Source of the DNA: Antennarius striatus
Lineage: Eukaryota; Chordata; Actinopteri; Lophiiformes; Antennariidae
Assembly (NCBI RefSeq): GCF_040054535.1
Contig: NC_090785.1
Span: 13,677,501-13,741,500, forward strand
DNA: 64,000 nt
Reading direction: 5' to 3'
Made by a program: the position numbers and the translations under genes. Below the pieces are notes generated by a model. The model worked only from the letters and a program-made list of their open reading frames with translations. It was not told where the DNA came from and ran no database searches. How positions within the stretch are numbered: position 1 is the stretch's first letter; each line of letters starts with the position of its first letter. Shown one piece after another: positions 25,641 through 46,004 of this stretch.

Positions 25641-28600
25641 ATGGAAGGGTCTGACAGCTCAGAGCAGACCGGCAGCGACCAGCCGGAGTCCCATCGCAGG
25701 AGGCAGCTCGACCGTCTGAGCAGGGAGGAGGCCTTCTACCAGTTTGTCAACAACCTGAGTGATGAGGACTACCGTCTCATGAGAGATAATAATCTGTTGG
25801 GCACACCAGGTAAACAAACTCTACAATGGATTGCACTAGCCTTTTTTTTTTTTTAAAGCTGTTTGATTATGAAAACACTATGTACCGGTGATCAATTTAA
25901 ACAACTCATAACACAATTGATTTCATCAGAATGAGTGTAATGAGAGGATGATACTTCTGAGTATATGTAACATTGGATTCAGATAATTTGTCTTATTCTT
26001 CATTTTTGTTCAGTTGTTTTTCTGCTCTCCTTTTCTATGCAGAATTTGAAATGTACCTAATTCCATTCAACATTTTCAGGGTTCAACATTTCAGAAGTTC
26101 CAAAAGGTTAATATTCATCAGGGAATTTTCATTTCGTAGGGGTTGAGGGATCAATGTTTGGAAACTTGTTTTGTGTTGTTAAGCATTTTGATAATTGGAG
26201 ATGAAAATAGAACCAAATATTATTGTTTTGTTGCTAATTCTTTTAAAAAAATGTGAGACATGTTTAAAGGAACACAACATCCTCTGGTCTGCCTTATTAT
26301 AGTTAGAAACCATTTACTTGTTTTAAAGTGTTTGACAACTGATATTTGCAGATAATTTTGCTAGTATTTTGCTTCATTTACATGAGGTCATAAGAACACA
26401 AGAGTCTCCTATTTTAACTGATACTTTATTCAACTTTGTGAAATTTTGAGTGAACCTGTGGCAGGTGAACATGATGGCACAAACTGGTTGAAAAAATAGG
26501 AGATTGGTGGTGTGTAAATTACGTAAAAGGACATTCCAGTCTTTCAAAGAAGTGCCTCAGGTGCCATTACAATTGCAATGGCAAGTTAGTTATGATTTAG
26601 TTAATATCAAAATTTAATTCATCTTGACTAATCTTCTCCTTGCTGCCCTGTACAATTAGTTTTAATAAAAGCCAAGCTTTAGTAGCTATTTCTACTTCTG
26701 GATTTGTCAGTTTGCACAAAATGCAGTTGACAGTTGACAGATTACTGAAGAAGTCCAATACGTTTCTGTCCCAGGACAGTGGATGGTGGAATGTAAATTT
26801 GGAGCACCTTTAGCAGAGCACCCTGCAAGGAGAGGGCAATGAAGGGACAATGGCATGTCCTGGTAAGTCTGGAGGTATTATTCTGTTGCTGTGTTCAAAG
26901 AAAACCAAACAACTCTGTGGACTATTCACCACAAAAAAAGGACCACCAGACCTTTTCGCTTTTTGATAGAGCTGCGTTATTACTCAAGTGTATATGGTAT
27001 ACAGTAGAACTTTTTTCACCCAAGTTCTCTGCCTGCCAGCTATGGAGCTGTTGCAGTGTCTCCCCTTGCAAATGGCTCCTAATTCTATACCTTTACAGAA
27101 AATGACTTAAGTTCCTACCATCAGCCTGCAGCATCCTCTCTTCAGTTTACTGTTCTACAGAAGAGGAAGTGAACTTAACACTTTGATAACCTTCCAGAAA
27201 TTAATATGTGGGACGCTGAAAAGTCTTATTTCTTTTTGCTCATGGATTGATTTTATTGTTTTGTGATGTCTCTTTCAGGTGAGGTAACAGAGGATGAATT
27301 GTTCAGTCGACTTCAGCAAATCAAAAATAGTCCTGAACAGCAGAATAACACCCCGAGCACTGAGAGTGGAGAAGATCCAGTTGGTAGGTTTGCTATTTCC
27401 ATATTTACAAACTATATATAATTCGTCAGTTGTTAATTTGTTAACTAATTTTCAGAACCCCTGGAAACCTCTGAGGATCCTGCCAATGGCGATAGTCTAT
27501 TGGACTGGCTGAATACAGTGAGGCGCACAGGCAACACGACTAGAACTGGTCATCGTGGAAACCAGTCCTGGCGTGCCGTAAGCCAAACAAATCCTAACAG
27601 TGGAGATTTTCGCTTCAGCCTGGAAATCAGCGTGAACCGTGACCTGGCTGAGCAACAGGCAGACACTGAAGGGGGGGAGCAGGAGGCTCCGGAGCAGATC
27701 CCAGAAGATGTTCCACAGGCGTCTATAGCAGATCAACAGGAAGTGGTGACAGATGAAGCACCACAGGTCCACATGGAGACTGAAGTGGTCGAGGAACCAG
27801 TTGTGGAGGAGCTGTCTGTCATTGTGGAACCAGAGCCTGAAGTAGAAGAGGTTGTTTCACAAGAGATTTTAGGGGAACCTCTCAACTCCCCAGCTGCCCT
27901 GCCAGTACAACCTGCACTTCCTCCTTCTCCACGCAGAGGACACAGGAGAGCCCACAGCCGCAGCCCAGATCCACGCAGGACAAGGGTCCGTACAGCAAGG
28001 AGCCGTTCTCCTCTCAACCTGAATCAGCTGGATGGTCTCCATAATCCACGTCACACACACACCTCACAGGGCTCCAACTCTGCCACCAGTAACCCGTCTC
28101 CTCCTCAAATGGAGGGCAGTTCTCGGACTCGACAACATGTTCTTTCTAGACAAGGCAATTCTGACGTTGATGTTCAACCATCCAGGGCAGGTGCGGAATC
28201 AGCCTCCGAGGTCCAGAATGTTGCATCTCAGGAAGGTGAAGCAGCTGGGGAGGAAGGGAGTGCAGCAGGGCGCCGCCCCCCTACTATTATGCTTGATCTC
28301 CAGGTACGCCGTGTGCGTCCAGGCGAATATCGCCAAAGAGACAGCATTGCTAGTCGTACTCGCTCACGCTCCCAGAATTCAAACAACACATTTCTTTATG
28401 AGAGTGAGCGCGGCGGCTTCCGTAGGACTTTCTCGCGTTCTGAACGTGCTGGTGTCAGGACCTACGTCAGCACAATTCGCATCCCTATCCGTAGAATCTC
28501 TGATGCAGGTTTGGGCGAGGCGACCTCAATGGCTCTGCAATCTATGATCCGTCAGATCATGACAGGTTTTGGTGAACTTGGCTACCTCATGGATTCAGAC

Positions 28601-29143
28601 TCTGATTCTTTAGATTCTAACCGTGGAGCCAGCACACCTGTGGATCTAGCTGAAGCTCTCAACAATCCAGACACAGCCCCCTCTGCTGCGCCGACTGCAG
28701 AAGTCGACGAAGCACCTGCAGCGGCGGGAGTCAGAGCAAGGACAGCTGAGAGTGATTTGGACGAGGGCCTCGCCACTGGTCTGCCCCCGTCTGGTGGCCG
28801 AGCTCGACCTCGACCCCCCGGTAGCCTGGAGGAGCCCGGCTCGCTGCCCTTCCTGCGGCTCGCTCACTTCTTCCTCCTAAATGATGACGACGAGGATCAG
28901 CCCCAAGGACTGACTAAAGAGCAGATCGACAACCTCTCCATGCGCAACTTTGGCGAGAACGATGCCTTGAAAACTTGCAGCGTCTGCATAACTGAATATG
29001 CAGAAGGCAACAAGCTACGTAAGCTGCCCTGTTCTCACGAGTACCATGTGCACTGCATCGATCGCTGGCTGTCCGAAAACTCCACTTGCCCCATCTGCCG
29101 CAGGGCTGTCTTGGTATCAGCCAACCGTGAAAGTGTGGTGTAG
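25641..29143 (+). CDS. rlim: RLIM/RNF12 E3 ubiquitin ligase
   Basis: RLIM is a nuclear RING-H2 ligase that ubiquitinates LIM-domain cofactors (LDB/CLIM) and, in mammals, REX1, so controlling X inactivation. Coding exons are 25641-25809, 27279-27383 and 27456-29143, all in consistent phase, giving 653 residues (human 624). The N-terminal block [20 protein letters not shown] is nearly identical to human. The middle has an acidic, glutamate-rich segment, a basic nuclear-localisation stretch of RS/RR motifs ([15 protein letters not shown]) and [19 protein letters not shown]. The C-terminal RING-H2 runs from CSVC through [13 protein letters not shown] to CPIC, with the usual end NRESVV. The human serine-rich run is replaced here by an alanine/proline-rich stretch. 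nexmif lies upstream on the same strand. Confidence 0.97.
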
Positions 29144-30050
29144 ACCATTAAAGGCTGCAAGCCTCATGTCCAGTCCTACGTAATCTAATATCCCGAATTA
29201 TTAAGAGGACTTTAGGAAGTATGTGTTTACTGTTCACTCGTCGTATCACGTTTGAGTTTGATCATAATGGAGTCTAAGATTTCCTTCATCCATATAGAGA
29301 CGTTGGGGCATGCCCAGTCTATTTTAAGACATTTACTGTTGATGTCCAAAGTTGGGCACAAACAATGCATGCTGTTTGAATCAACCTTTTGTGACCAAGC
29401 AGTATATTGCATTGCATCAAGCCATGCTCACAAGCAGACCTGTATCTAATCCCCTGGGTATAAATGCTGCACACCTCCTGGTAGTTCAGGCATGTGTACT
29501 CTTTTTTTTTTTTTTTTTTTTTTTTAAACTCCTATAAAGGGTGCTTTATACACCAGAAGTTGGGTATTAGGACAATTCTTAATTACACCACTTCAGAGTA
29601 TTAGCTGTAAATAAGCTTGTTAAGATCATTTTCAATCATACTTTGTATCAGTGGATTGATTATGGATTGTAAATTCTCATATGAAGATTGTTGGTGTCAC
29701 GCTCCAGAGCATCCCCCCAAATCGATTGTATCAGTAGGCAGCAGAATTATTTTAAAATTGTGATGCCCACAAAAAGTGTGATATTAACTGCTTTCTCATT
29801 TACACTGAGACTCCGACTCTTTGTTTTATCTCCTGAAAGAAACTTTCAGAAGCGATACAGTGAAATGTTTCAGTATACTCAATTGTTTTAAGAGTGTTTT
29901 AATGGTGTAATTGATAAATACAACCAGGTTACTTTTGCAATGTTCATGTTTATTATAAGATCATATATAATTTTAATGTATTGAACATTAAATGATTGAA
30001 TTCACATTAGAAATTACACCAATAAAATGGGGATGTCTCCATATTAGCAT
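29144..30050 (+). other. rlim: rlim 3' UTR
   Basis: No coding capacity. It contains a 20-plus T run near 29502-29525 and ends near AATAAA at 30021-30026, the most likely polyadenylation signal. The end point is inferred. Confidence 0.55.
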
Positions 30051-31172
30051 TAGACACTGGGTTGAAATGAAGGACTTGGCATGTGAATTTTCCCACCACA
30101 AAAATACTATACTGACAGGCATGATGTGAGTTTGAGTACAGTTAATTTTTTTCCCTTAATGTAAAATAATTTTAATAATCATTTTGTCCCGTGCCCCTTT
30201 ATTTACAGCTCTGGTTCTTTATTGTTCCATGAACGGATTGTCTTTTTTATGATTGAGTGAATTACCTTCTCAATGCTGGTATTAACTTGACTGAAATTAC
30301 CAGAAACTGAACAAAAGAAAAAGCAGACGCAATTTTAATTGCGTTCCTGTTGATACTTTACTAATAGAACCACGTCATTGTACAAGTGAGTTTTAAGTTT
30401 GTAATTCAAAGGGATGAGTGTTAAATATCGGCCTTGTCTGGAAGACAGTTCACATCTTTGTCTTATAAGGCTCCAGTACTCTCCTGCCTCATGAGCAGAA
30501 GCCTCATATCCGTGTGCAATACATGCTCAAGTAGGGGAATCCAATCTATGATAGAAATATATCGTTCATAAATGTATTGTTCAAATTTTGTTAATGGCTA
30601 AAATCTTATGAACTCTTTAAATTTTCTCAATTTTCGTCTTGTGTTAAAGAGAGGTTCTGTATGTTTTGGTAGCACTTTGAGAACAGGAACACTGGTTGTG
30701 TGAAGAAAGGGGCGTCACTGTTACTGCCATCTTGTCGTGTTTCTTGTTTCATTGCTTGACCTCTTTGCCACGATTATTACCTCCCTTTGTGGAACAAAGC
30801 TTGGATGCAAGGTGTTCTATCATAAACATGTAAAGCAAGTGTTCCCTCTAAGGCCTCACTTTAGTTCGGGTCTTGTTCTGTGACCCACCCCACTACAGTA
30901 TGTTAAGAGGGTGTTAAATGAAACTAACCAAATTAATTAAACAAGTTGTTATGCTTCAAACTGCATTTCAGATATGTTCTGTACAGTCATTGTCATCAGA
31001 TTATTGTCCCCAGCGTACTGGAATCAGCTTTTGTTTCCAGAAAAAACTCCCAAAAGGTCTCACTTTCTTCCCACAGAAAACAAAGTACGTTCGACATGTA
31101 ATCATTTACATTTTGTCCCTTTTCCATATTTACCAGATAAACTTAATTCATTCTGGGATTGGGTTTGGTTTC
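30051..31172. other. Intergenic, nothing recognised
   Basis: AT-rich DNA between the rlim 3' end and the Harbinger-like element. Open frames are short and lack family motifs. Confidence 0.6.
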
Positions 31173-31175
31173 CAG

Positions 31176-32341
31176 AGGCCTGTACCATAAAGCTTGGTTA
31201 ACCTAGCCGGGCTTCCTCTTACTTATCTGGGTTCACTTACCGAGACATCCGCCCTCCGGGTTTTCGTTACCATAAAGCCGGCTATCAACTCACTAATTCA
31301 ATTCCGGCTTGTCCACTCTAGATCTGTGCGCGCTCACATAAAAAGGGCGGAGTTTACTGCATGCGACCAATCGCAAACATGCAACAAACCGGCCCGAGCG
31401 GCATATTTCGCAACGGAGGAGCAAACAATAATAATAAATACGAGCAATACAAATCAATAATCCAGGCAAAAAGCAACACAGTTGCAGCTGCCAAACGGCG
31501 CAAGGATCGCTGGCACAAAATCGCCGACTGTGTCAATGCGGAAGTTAGTGCCATTATAATATTCCCCACTATGACTGCACTTGTATATCTGACTACAGTA
31601 ACATGTGTGTGTTCCATAAATGTATGTGTGTACGACATTTTTCGTTATGGCATGTGATTGTAGCCCCCGCGACTTTATGAATAGCTCTACATACTGTGTT
31701 CATCCCAAGGTTTTCGACATCGCCAACAGAATACATAAAAGTACCTATGAATGAATGAATCAATCCATGATTTACTTAAATAATTGATTAATGGCATTTT
31801 ATCAGTGGCTTGCTTGTAACCCATTCAACGAGGGATTTAAGGACATCATAATAATTACGAACATCACTAAGAAATATATTAACTGGCAAAAAACCTCTGT
31901 GCAATGCACACTGTCTGCGTGACTGTCATCGCGTGGTTGTGGTGCGTTACATTACTGATGTAAGGCTCCAGCAGCTGGCAGACGTAATGTAACCCCTCTC
32001 CCCAAAACCTGTACCTGTCGTACAGTGATTGTTCAGGCAAAGTTCTCTAAATATTCTCTCGCGCCTGAGCGCTCTTCGCACAAGCTGTGCACCAAGATTC
32101 ACCGGGCTCTCATAAAACAGTCCATTTTCCAAGAGAACTGATTGGTCAGTAGGTGGGGCTGTTATACCTGCTGAGCTCTTATCCTGAATTTATCCTGCTC
32201 CGGAGCAGGTTAGGTGATCAGCATAGGTTACCGCGACAACGTAGCCCGATAGAAAGTCAGCCACCTTTATGGTACCGAAAAGCCAGGGTTAAGCCTGAAG
32301 TTATCTTGCTAAACCGTAATCCAGCTTTATGGTACAGGCCT
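31176..32341. mobile_element. Harbinger-like non-autonomous DNA transposon
   Basis: Termini are a perfect inverted repeat (AGGCCTGTACCATAAAGCT at the left, its complement at 32323-32341). They are flanked by CAG on both sides, a 3-base target duplication as expected for PIF/Harbinger. The two inner arms resemble each other beyond the perfect part. An open frame at 31361-31657 has a lysine/arginine-rich helix block (KYEQYKSIIQAKSNT, then RRKDRWHKIADCVNA) resembling the Myb/SANT-type DNA-binding domain of Harbinger Myb-like proteins and NAIF1. There is no transposase frame, so the element depended on help from elsewhere. Confidence 0.65.
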
Positions 32342-33159
32342 CAGAGCCTCCAGTTCTGTGGAGTTTTGTTTTCAGGATCTCTTTGGAACTTAAATCTTTT
32401 TTTAATGTCTTTTTACAACTTCAATTTAGGGTCGTTCCTATAGTATAATTTATCACAGGTGAGTGTTTCTGAAGCACAACAAGTGTCACAAAATTTCCAT
32501 CTCCCCTATACAAGAGGTGCCTTTTGCCGTGATTGGAAATTCGTTTGTTTTCTCTAAGATATGCAATTAATGACAAGGACAGCATTTTTTTTTTCTTTAA
32601 ATGAAATACAGCTGCTATTTCATGTTTTTGTATTCAACATCCAAATGCACACATCGCTGGCAACATTTAAATGTCCACGTGTCTTCACTTTGCTTTAACC
32701 CTACTGTTTACTGCTATTTTATCTTTCTGCATTAAACGGCCATGTGAAGTTAATCCTAGCGATTCGGAGTGATGAGCATGTTGATAGCGTGCTGTAGCAG
32801 ACATGGACATTAAACATCACACTGAGTTTAATGTCCCTCCTCTGATGCGTTTGGAGAAGTGAATTCCAGAACAGCTGTTCAGGGATCACGTGACGTGAGG
32901 ATTTACCTGTCAAGGGGAGATGAGTGTCCCGCATGAATGAACTTTATCTCAACAGAAACTGATCAGGCGTTTAGGAAGGATCAGGTAATCATGGAAGGAT
33001 TATAATTTTGTCCATCGACTCCCAAACGGTCTTTAACCTCGCAGCACCGGGTATGGACTCTGGACGTCCCTCCACTGACGGGCGGGTGGTGGGAGCGTGT
33101 TTCTGTTCGGTGCGGCCGCCGGGGTGGAGGAACCAGGAAGTGCCTGTCAGACAGCGAGG

Positions 33160-34445
<1,286 letters not shown>

Positions 34446-36885
34446 GGTTGTTTGGCCTTGTTTGAGCAAACGCTTTCTGTCACTGCATAACCTCTTCAGT
34501 GGAACTCATTACACACTTTGGGTTTCATGTCAGATTCAGTTAGATAACTTTTTTTCCCCTAAAAATAATACAGGTAATAAGGGAACAAAATACAACCTGG
34601 CATCTCTACATAAAAAGCAAAATCTGTAAAGGTCAAACCATAATACAGTATATACTGTTTAATGTATATATAATGTTAGCAGAAATAAATATTGTTTTGT
34701 CTTGACAACCCTTTTTTTATTATGCAAAGACACGCAGCTTTGTTGATGCTTAAATTACATGTAGAACAGATTGTTGTTAGGAAAAATCTTCATTTTGTGA
34801 AGAGAAACATGAAATTTTAAGGGCAGGAAATAAAAGGTTCTTCCATATGCTCACAGTTATGTTCAACTTTTAATATACTGTAATTTATTTGATGTTAGCC
34901 TTTGCCATAATATGTTCATAAGACAGTTAATGTATTTGCTGGATATCTAGGTTTAATGAATCAAATAATTAGCCTGTCAGAATAGAAAGTATACCCATTG
35001 CAACTACAATCAAGGTAGACATGAAGAACACATCAACCCAGAAACATTTAATTCTGAAGCAAATTTCCGACTTTAAATAAAAATGAAGTAATTATTTTTC
35101 CTTCACTCAGGGTTGTAGAGACAGTGAGATTAATTTTTTAGATGACTTACTGCACAGGTCACAGAAATAGACATGAGACTGGAAATACACATGACATTTA
35201 AAGATGCACTGTATTAGCTTGCAAATTTTCTTGGATAGTTGGCATCTATGAAATTACCTCTTAATGATTACATTAATTTGATCAGTAATGAAGACACAAC
35301 TACAACAATACTAAACATGTAAGCACCATGAATTGGAGACGCTAGAACCAGTAGAAATTCATAAGGTTGAAGTCCATCATGCTTCAGACTTCGGCTGAAC
35401 AGGCTCCTCTGGTAGCTATTGACCGTTAACGTGGTGGACATGCAGATCCATATTCCGAGCCGTCACTCATGGTTCAGCAGGGCGCTGGCATTCAGTCATT
35501 GTTCCACTAGCTACAAAATTCTGGCACTATTGCACCAATGTTGATTGATCAACAATCACTACCCTGGCAACTTGTCTGGTGAATTTGCCATTATCTCCTC
35601 AATGTTGATATTTTTTCAGCATGGTCCCATATTTAGGAAGGGTGTGCTAATCTGGGATCAGGCTTGATAAAGCCATTATTGGTATATCACTAAACTGGCC
35701 CTGCAAAGATGTTCAAAAAAATGCAGAGAAAATGTTTTAACATAGTTATACTTCATGACTGTGTATTGTAGCACATATTTATATTCGTTGGGGAAGTTGC
35801 ATGTGTTACATATGAAGAAAATTGGTCTCCAGGAAAATGAGGATCTGAAGCTAAACGTCTAAGGAAAAAAAAACCAAACTACAGCCATTGTTCTTTATAT
35901 CAGCAGTACTTAACTTTTTAAAGTCTGATCCTGCATAACCTCACCTAACATCAAAATAGACTCAACAAACCCCCCCAACTTAATTTACTTTGCTTGAATA
36001 TTGTCATATACAGTTTTGAATTCCTGGTATGCAAGTTTGGCTTGATGTAACAGTCTAGTATGACTTAAAGGTGTGTTTTGCTGTCATACGTTCTGCCCCT
36101 TTCATCATAAAAGCTTGCATAGATATGTGTTCCTGTACATGACAGGATAATGACGACTTTTTTTACCAAACCATTGAATGTGAGATTCCCATAGGTGAGA
36201 CTGAGAGAAGTTGGACAGCGTCCTTTCTGTTTCTTTCCTGTTAACTTTAGAAATTGGGCTTTCAGGCACTCAAAAGCAAAGTTTCTGTGTCCAGCTCTGA
36301 GGTTTCACTGCTATTGTGTCTTCTGTTTTCTCTGGGTGGAGAACACACGATAACCATACATCTGATTCACTGTTTCTGTGGCTGGAGTTCCTTCATTGTG
36401 TCCCGAAGCAAAAGGCTGAACAACCATCCTGTATTTATCATCAAGCGAATATAGTGTTCACAGCACAGTTGACCATGTCAATGAAGGAAGTGTTCACAGG
36501 ATGACTTTCCCAGAATTGTAACACAATGGACGTGTATAACTTGAGCTAATCTCTTTACAAGCATACACTTACCATTTAAATTTCCTGCATTTTCTCTGTG
36601 TTCTGTGCTTTTTTTTGTTGTTGTTGCGGTCTTTCACATGGGCAGTTCCTTTTTCTGCGATTATTTTATGCATGTAGTTTCGTACACTGACAACAATTCC
36701 ACAACATAAAGATACATACAGTGTATGTCTTAATCTAAAATGTCAGTAGTCATTACTAGAATTACTTTACGATTACTGTTTTGGTTACTTTGCTCTTGGA
36801 ACTTTATTTTTTCATAAAGACACACAAATTATATCAATTTATTAAATCTGTTGTTTTTCTCTTTGCTGATTACTAGCACTTATTG

Positions 36886-36982
<97 letters not shown>

Positions 36983-37495
36983 CACAGAGATGTCAGACTG
37001 TTTGGATTTCTCGTGTTTTGTGAGGTTGGTGAATAAAACCAGGAACTCCACAGTCATCCACTTCTCCCTCTGAGGATATTTTGCCACACTTAAATTAGGG
37101 TGCGACCCACTATTTGAGAATTGCTGGATTAACTGAAGAACCACACAGGGAAATCCCTCTCTTGTCTGAAACTAGACCACTCGACTCATTTGTGTTTGGA
37201 CTCCAAATGCAAACATGAAAAATAAGCACTTAAGTGCTTCTAGTCTATAAATAATTTGCTTGTTCCAGTCACAGAACTGAAAAATGCCTGTCATCACGAA
37301 ATCAGCACCGCATACATTTCCCTATTTGTAAAGTATTTACTTGCAATGATTAAATAAACTTTTGACTAATATGTCTTTATGTCATAGCAAGTCACTATTT
37401 CCCCTGCAGATTTTTATTTTAACTCTAATTCATGTATGCTTAAATGATTGTTTTTTTTTATACAAGCCCAATTCCAAAGTAACTGGAAACACTAT
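34446..37495. other. Intergenic after glod5
   Basis: Contains the glod5 3' UTR (to about 34700) and then AT-rich DNA with no recognisable gene. A CA microsatellite is listed separately. Confidence 0.6.
36888..36980. repeat. (CA)n microsatellite
   Basis: A perfect CA run of about 46 units. The valine/cysteine-rich open frame across it on the other strand is not a gene. Confidence 0.97.
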
Positions 37496-38149
37496 ATAAA
37501 ATGCAGTGACGTGTGGTGAGGTTCATGGCTGGGGAGGCACCGATGTCATCATGATCACTTGATCAGATTTACAAAAATATTAACCTACAGTGTAGCTTAT
37601 TCACCATTTAATTAGCAACAGTGAGTGGGTTATGTTAAAGTCTCATTGCAGAATTATTTACACATACAAACTGTAACACACAAATCAACTTATTTGATTA
37701 AAAAAACGTAATGTTGTTACCTACCTGTTAATATGTCAGGTTTACTTGTAAATGAAGTCCATGCGCCGCTCCCTCTGAACAAACGCATCAGTAACTTATT
37801 TGTAGAAATTGTCCGTATCTTCCTTTAGTTTGTAATATTTAATCCTCCATTTGAATAGGTTAGCGGAAAAAAAATAATTGCTGCATTTCACTTAATGTAG
37901 ATCGTAGCCTGCATTCACTTATTCTTCAGCTGAGGAGTCCCAAGACGAATCCCTGGGATCACCAGCGCCCCCAATCCATGAGGCCTCACCTAGTGCCTTT
38001 TCACAGCGGTTTCAGGACCTCTCAACTCATGAAAGACATTACACACATGCAGCTGTTGACAAAAAGACACTGTACATTTTATACATTAGCTAAATTACAG
38101 GAATTTAGTTGATAGAGCAAAAGTGTTTGAACATTTTAATAGCGACATA

Positions 38150-40103
<1,954 letters not shown>

Positions 40104-40401
40104 GTATGGCTACCAGCACAGCTATCTGAGCTATTGCTCAATCCATGGTGAGGCTCGGCTGGCTGGTGCCTCACCGCAGGTCTCTGCTCCGTATTGCAGC
40201 GGTAAATGTGAAAATTCAGCGATTTTGACTAAAAATAACCTAAAATTGGTGACGCTAAATGGATAATAAGTTTATAATACACATCGCTGGATTAATATTA
40301 GCATTTTATTTATTTATTCCATTTTCCGTTTTTGTCTTTCATGATGGCAGGCGAGGCCGTGCCTCACCTGCCTCCCCTGACCGCACGTCACTGATAAAAA
40401 G

Positions 40402-41750
40402 CCAGTAAAAATAAACAGTAATAAATCTCTGGTGCTGAACCCAGCACAAGAGAACATACCTTAAGTTAAATATGACAAACTTTATTGTCATTTTATGCAT
40501 ATGTGCTCACATGTGCAACAGTAGTGCCTATACAGCTGTTACGTTACATTTTCTGCTAACAACACTCCATAGGTGTTAGGAAAGAGTGGGAGACAGGTTT
40601 ACACACACAGAGCTACGCTGGGACCGTGGAGTGTAGCTTTAAACCTAACTTGAAAAGATGTCTTCTGGGTGGCAGTGTCAGTGGTTCCAAAACCTGTATA
40701 TGCCTCTATTTAGACATTTGAAATTCTTGAAAGATACTGCCATTGTCTTTTATGCTTCTGCTTGACAGGTGGGCAACAATTCTGGAAGACAGGAAATCCA
40801 AAGGGCATCTATCCCCAGTACATTTCTTTTCCCACCCAACCAGTCAAGGCGGATGAACGCCCCCCAGAGTCTGGGTACTGCCTGGAGTTTCTTTCTCAAT
40901 GAGGGAGTTTTTCCCTGCCGCTGTTGCTTATTCTTGCTCTGGAGGGTTGCTGGTTTTCTCTGTATGTTGAAGTACTTTGAAATGTCTGTTGATGTGATTA
41001 AGCACTGAATAAATAAAGGTTGATTGATTGATTGATTTCAACATTAATGCTGCCTTCACAGATAGGCAAGTTTTCCATGCCATGTGTGCAATCACAACTC
41101 TGTTTCAGTTCCGGTCCTGGCTTATGTGTTTTGTGCTGGTAGCGATGTGGAAGGTATTTTTCTACTTTAGCCATGAGGACATGTCAATGAGTTCCAAACA
41201 CTTTGAAATGTGGATTTGTCAGACTTTGGTTCTGAGACGGTTTCAACTTAGATTAGTTTACGATGTTTGTGGATGGTGTTGATACATGGCTTTTGCTTTG
41301 CATGGTAAATGCAGTATGACTGTTTACTGATAGCATTATAAAGTGCTCCAGAATGTTTCAAAGAATCTTGTTGGTTTCTAACAAAGTAATGCATGAGGGA
41401 ATGAAGGTCATCAGCATTCAGAATCTGTTTTCATTGCATTGATTTCTCTCAGTCCATGAAACTTCTGATGAAACCATAGACTGTAATCATTTAAATTTTG
41501 TGTGAATAAACCAAATAATCATATATTTATAAAATATATATTAACATACATCTAATTCACATCTAATATATCGTGATATATATATTACCGCAATATCTTA
41601 AAATATATCACCTTTGTACTGTTCTGAATTGAATGGAATGTCAGGATTAGCAAATGATTGCATTCTATTTTATTCAAGTTCAGTAGTTTTAAAATTAGCT
41701 TTGTAAGTCATGAAAATGAGAGGAAGAAGTGGACATCATACAATATACAT
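40402..41750. other. Intergenic with a retroelement tail
   Basis: At about 40860-41038 there is a common fish repeat tail: 'agagtctgggtactgcctgg', then 'gggagtttttccctgccgct', ending 'aataaataaagg' and TTGAT repeats. No gene is seen. The acod1 3' UTR probably begins near 41760. Confidence 0.5.
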
Positions 41751-41754
41751 TGTA

Positions 41755-42167
41755 GTAGTTTTATTGAAACAAAAATACACACACAAAAATGCTACAATCA
41801 CATAAAGAAAAGCTTATAATGTGGGAATGAGGAAATACTGATGCATGTTATGAACATAAAACATTTATTTTGCTTAAATTAACATTTAAAAAATCCATTA
41901 TTTGCCATCACACCTTGTATAGCACTTTTCACCACTTGCATCTGAATATGTAATCTTGACTTTTTCATGCATATTTTTCAGCTCCTGTTCATACAACTCA
42001 TATTTCTCAAATAAATCAAATCAAATCAAAAGATGAAATTAAATAATCAACCACTACATACAGTAGACACGTAGGCTAATTTTCATATATCATTAGTGTC
42101 AAGTAAAATAAAACAGCTGTTACCTAGCTGTGTTTGTCTACATATGAAGGCGTACAGTAGATCGTGT
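41755..42167 (-). other. acod1: acod1 3' UTR
   Basis: Non-coding sequence after the acod1 stop. On the minus strand AATAAA signals occur near 41871 and 41760, either of which could end the transcript. The span is inferred. Confidence 0.45.
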
Positions 42168-45620
<3,453 letters not shown>

Positions 45621-46004
45621 GTTCTCCGAAGTCTCTCTTCACTCTTCTTTTTCAAATTGTCTGATGCAAATGGTTTGGAGTCTAATTCTGATGCTTTTTG
45701 GATAGGGATGGTACCTGCCTTATATAGACCACAACTTAATGATTGCTAATAGTGGACTGGGCGGAAACAGGGAAGTGCAACCTAATCCATGAGGAAATTA
45801 CACGAAGATGAGGAATTTCCACAGTTGTCAAAACCATCATTATTATCATCATTGTTATAAATAGCATCACCCTCCTCAGAAAAGTAGGAAGAATGAGCAA
45901 CAATTAAGTATGTCCTCAGGTTACAGACTCTAGGGTGGCATCAGGGAATTTTCACAAACTCCACCCACAAGCACCTTATTTAGGAAAAACTGTCCCCCCT
46001 GCTT
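45621..46004. promoter_or_regulatory. Divergent promoter between acod1 and gene A
   Basis: On the minus strand a good TATA box (CTATATAAGG) lies at 45718-45727, about 100 bases before the acod1 start codon. On the plus strand a weaker TTATTTAG near 45977 precedes the probable gene A first exon. Between them are two NF-kB-like sites: GGAATTTCC at 45812-45820 (the symmetric nine-base kB core) and GGGAATTTTC at 45944-45953 (one mismatch to GGGRNWYYCC). A CCACCC box lies near 45961. The layout suggests shared, inducible control. The motifs are seen; their use is inferred. Confidence 0.6.

Noticed and set aside
31361-31657. Independent small gene upstream of glod5
   Set aside because: It lies wholly inside the terminal inverted repeats of the Harbinger-like element and resembles transposon Myb-like proteins.
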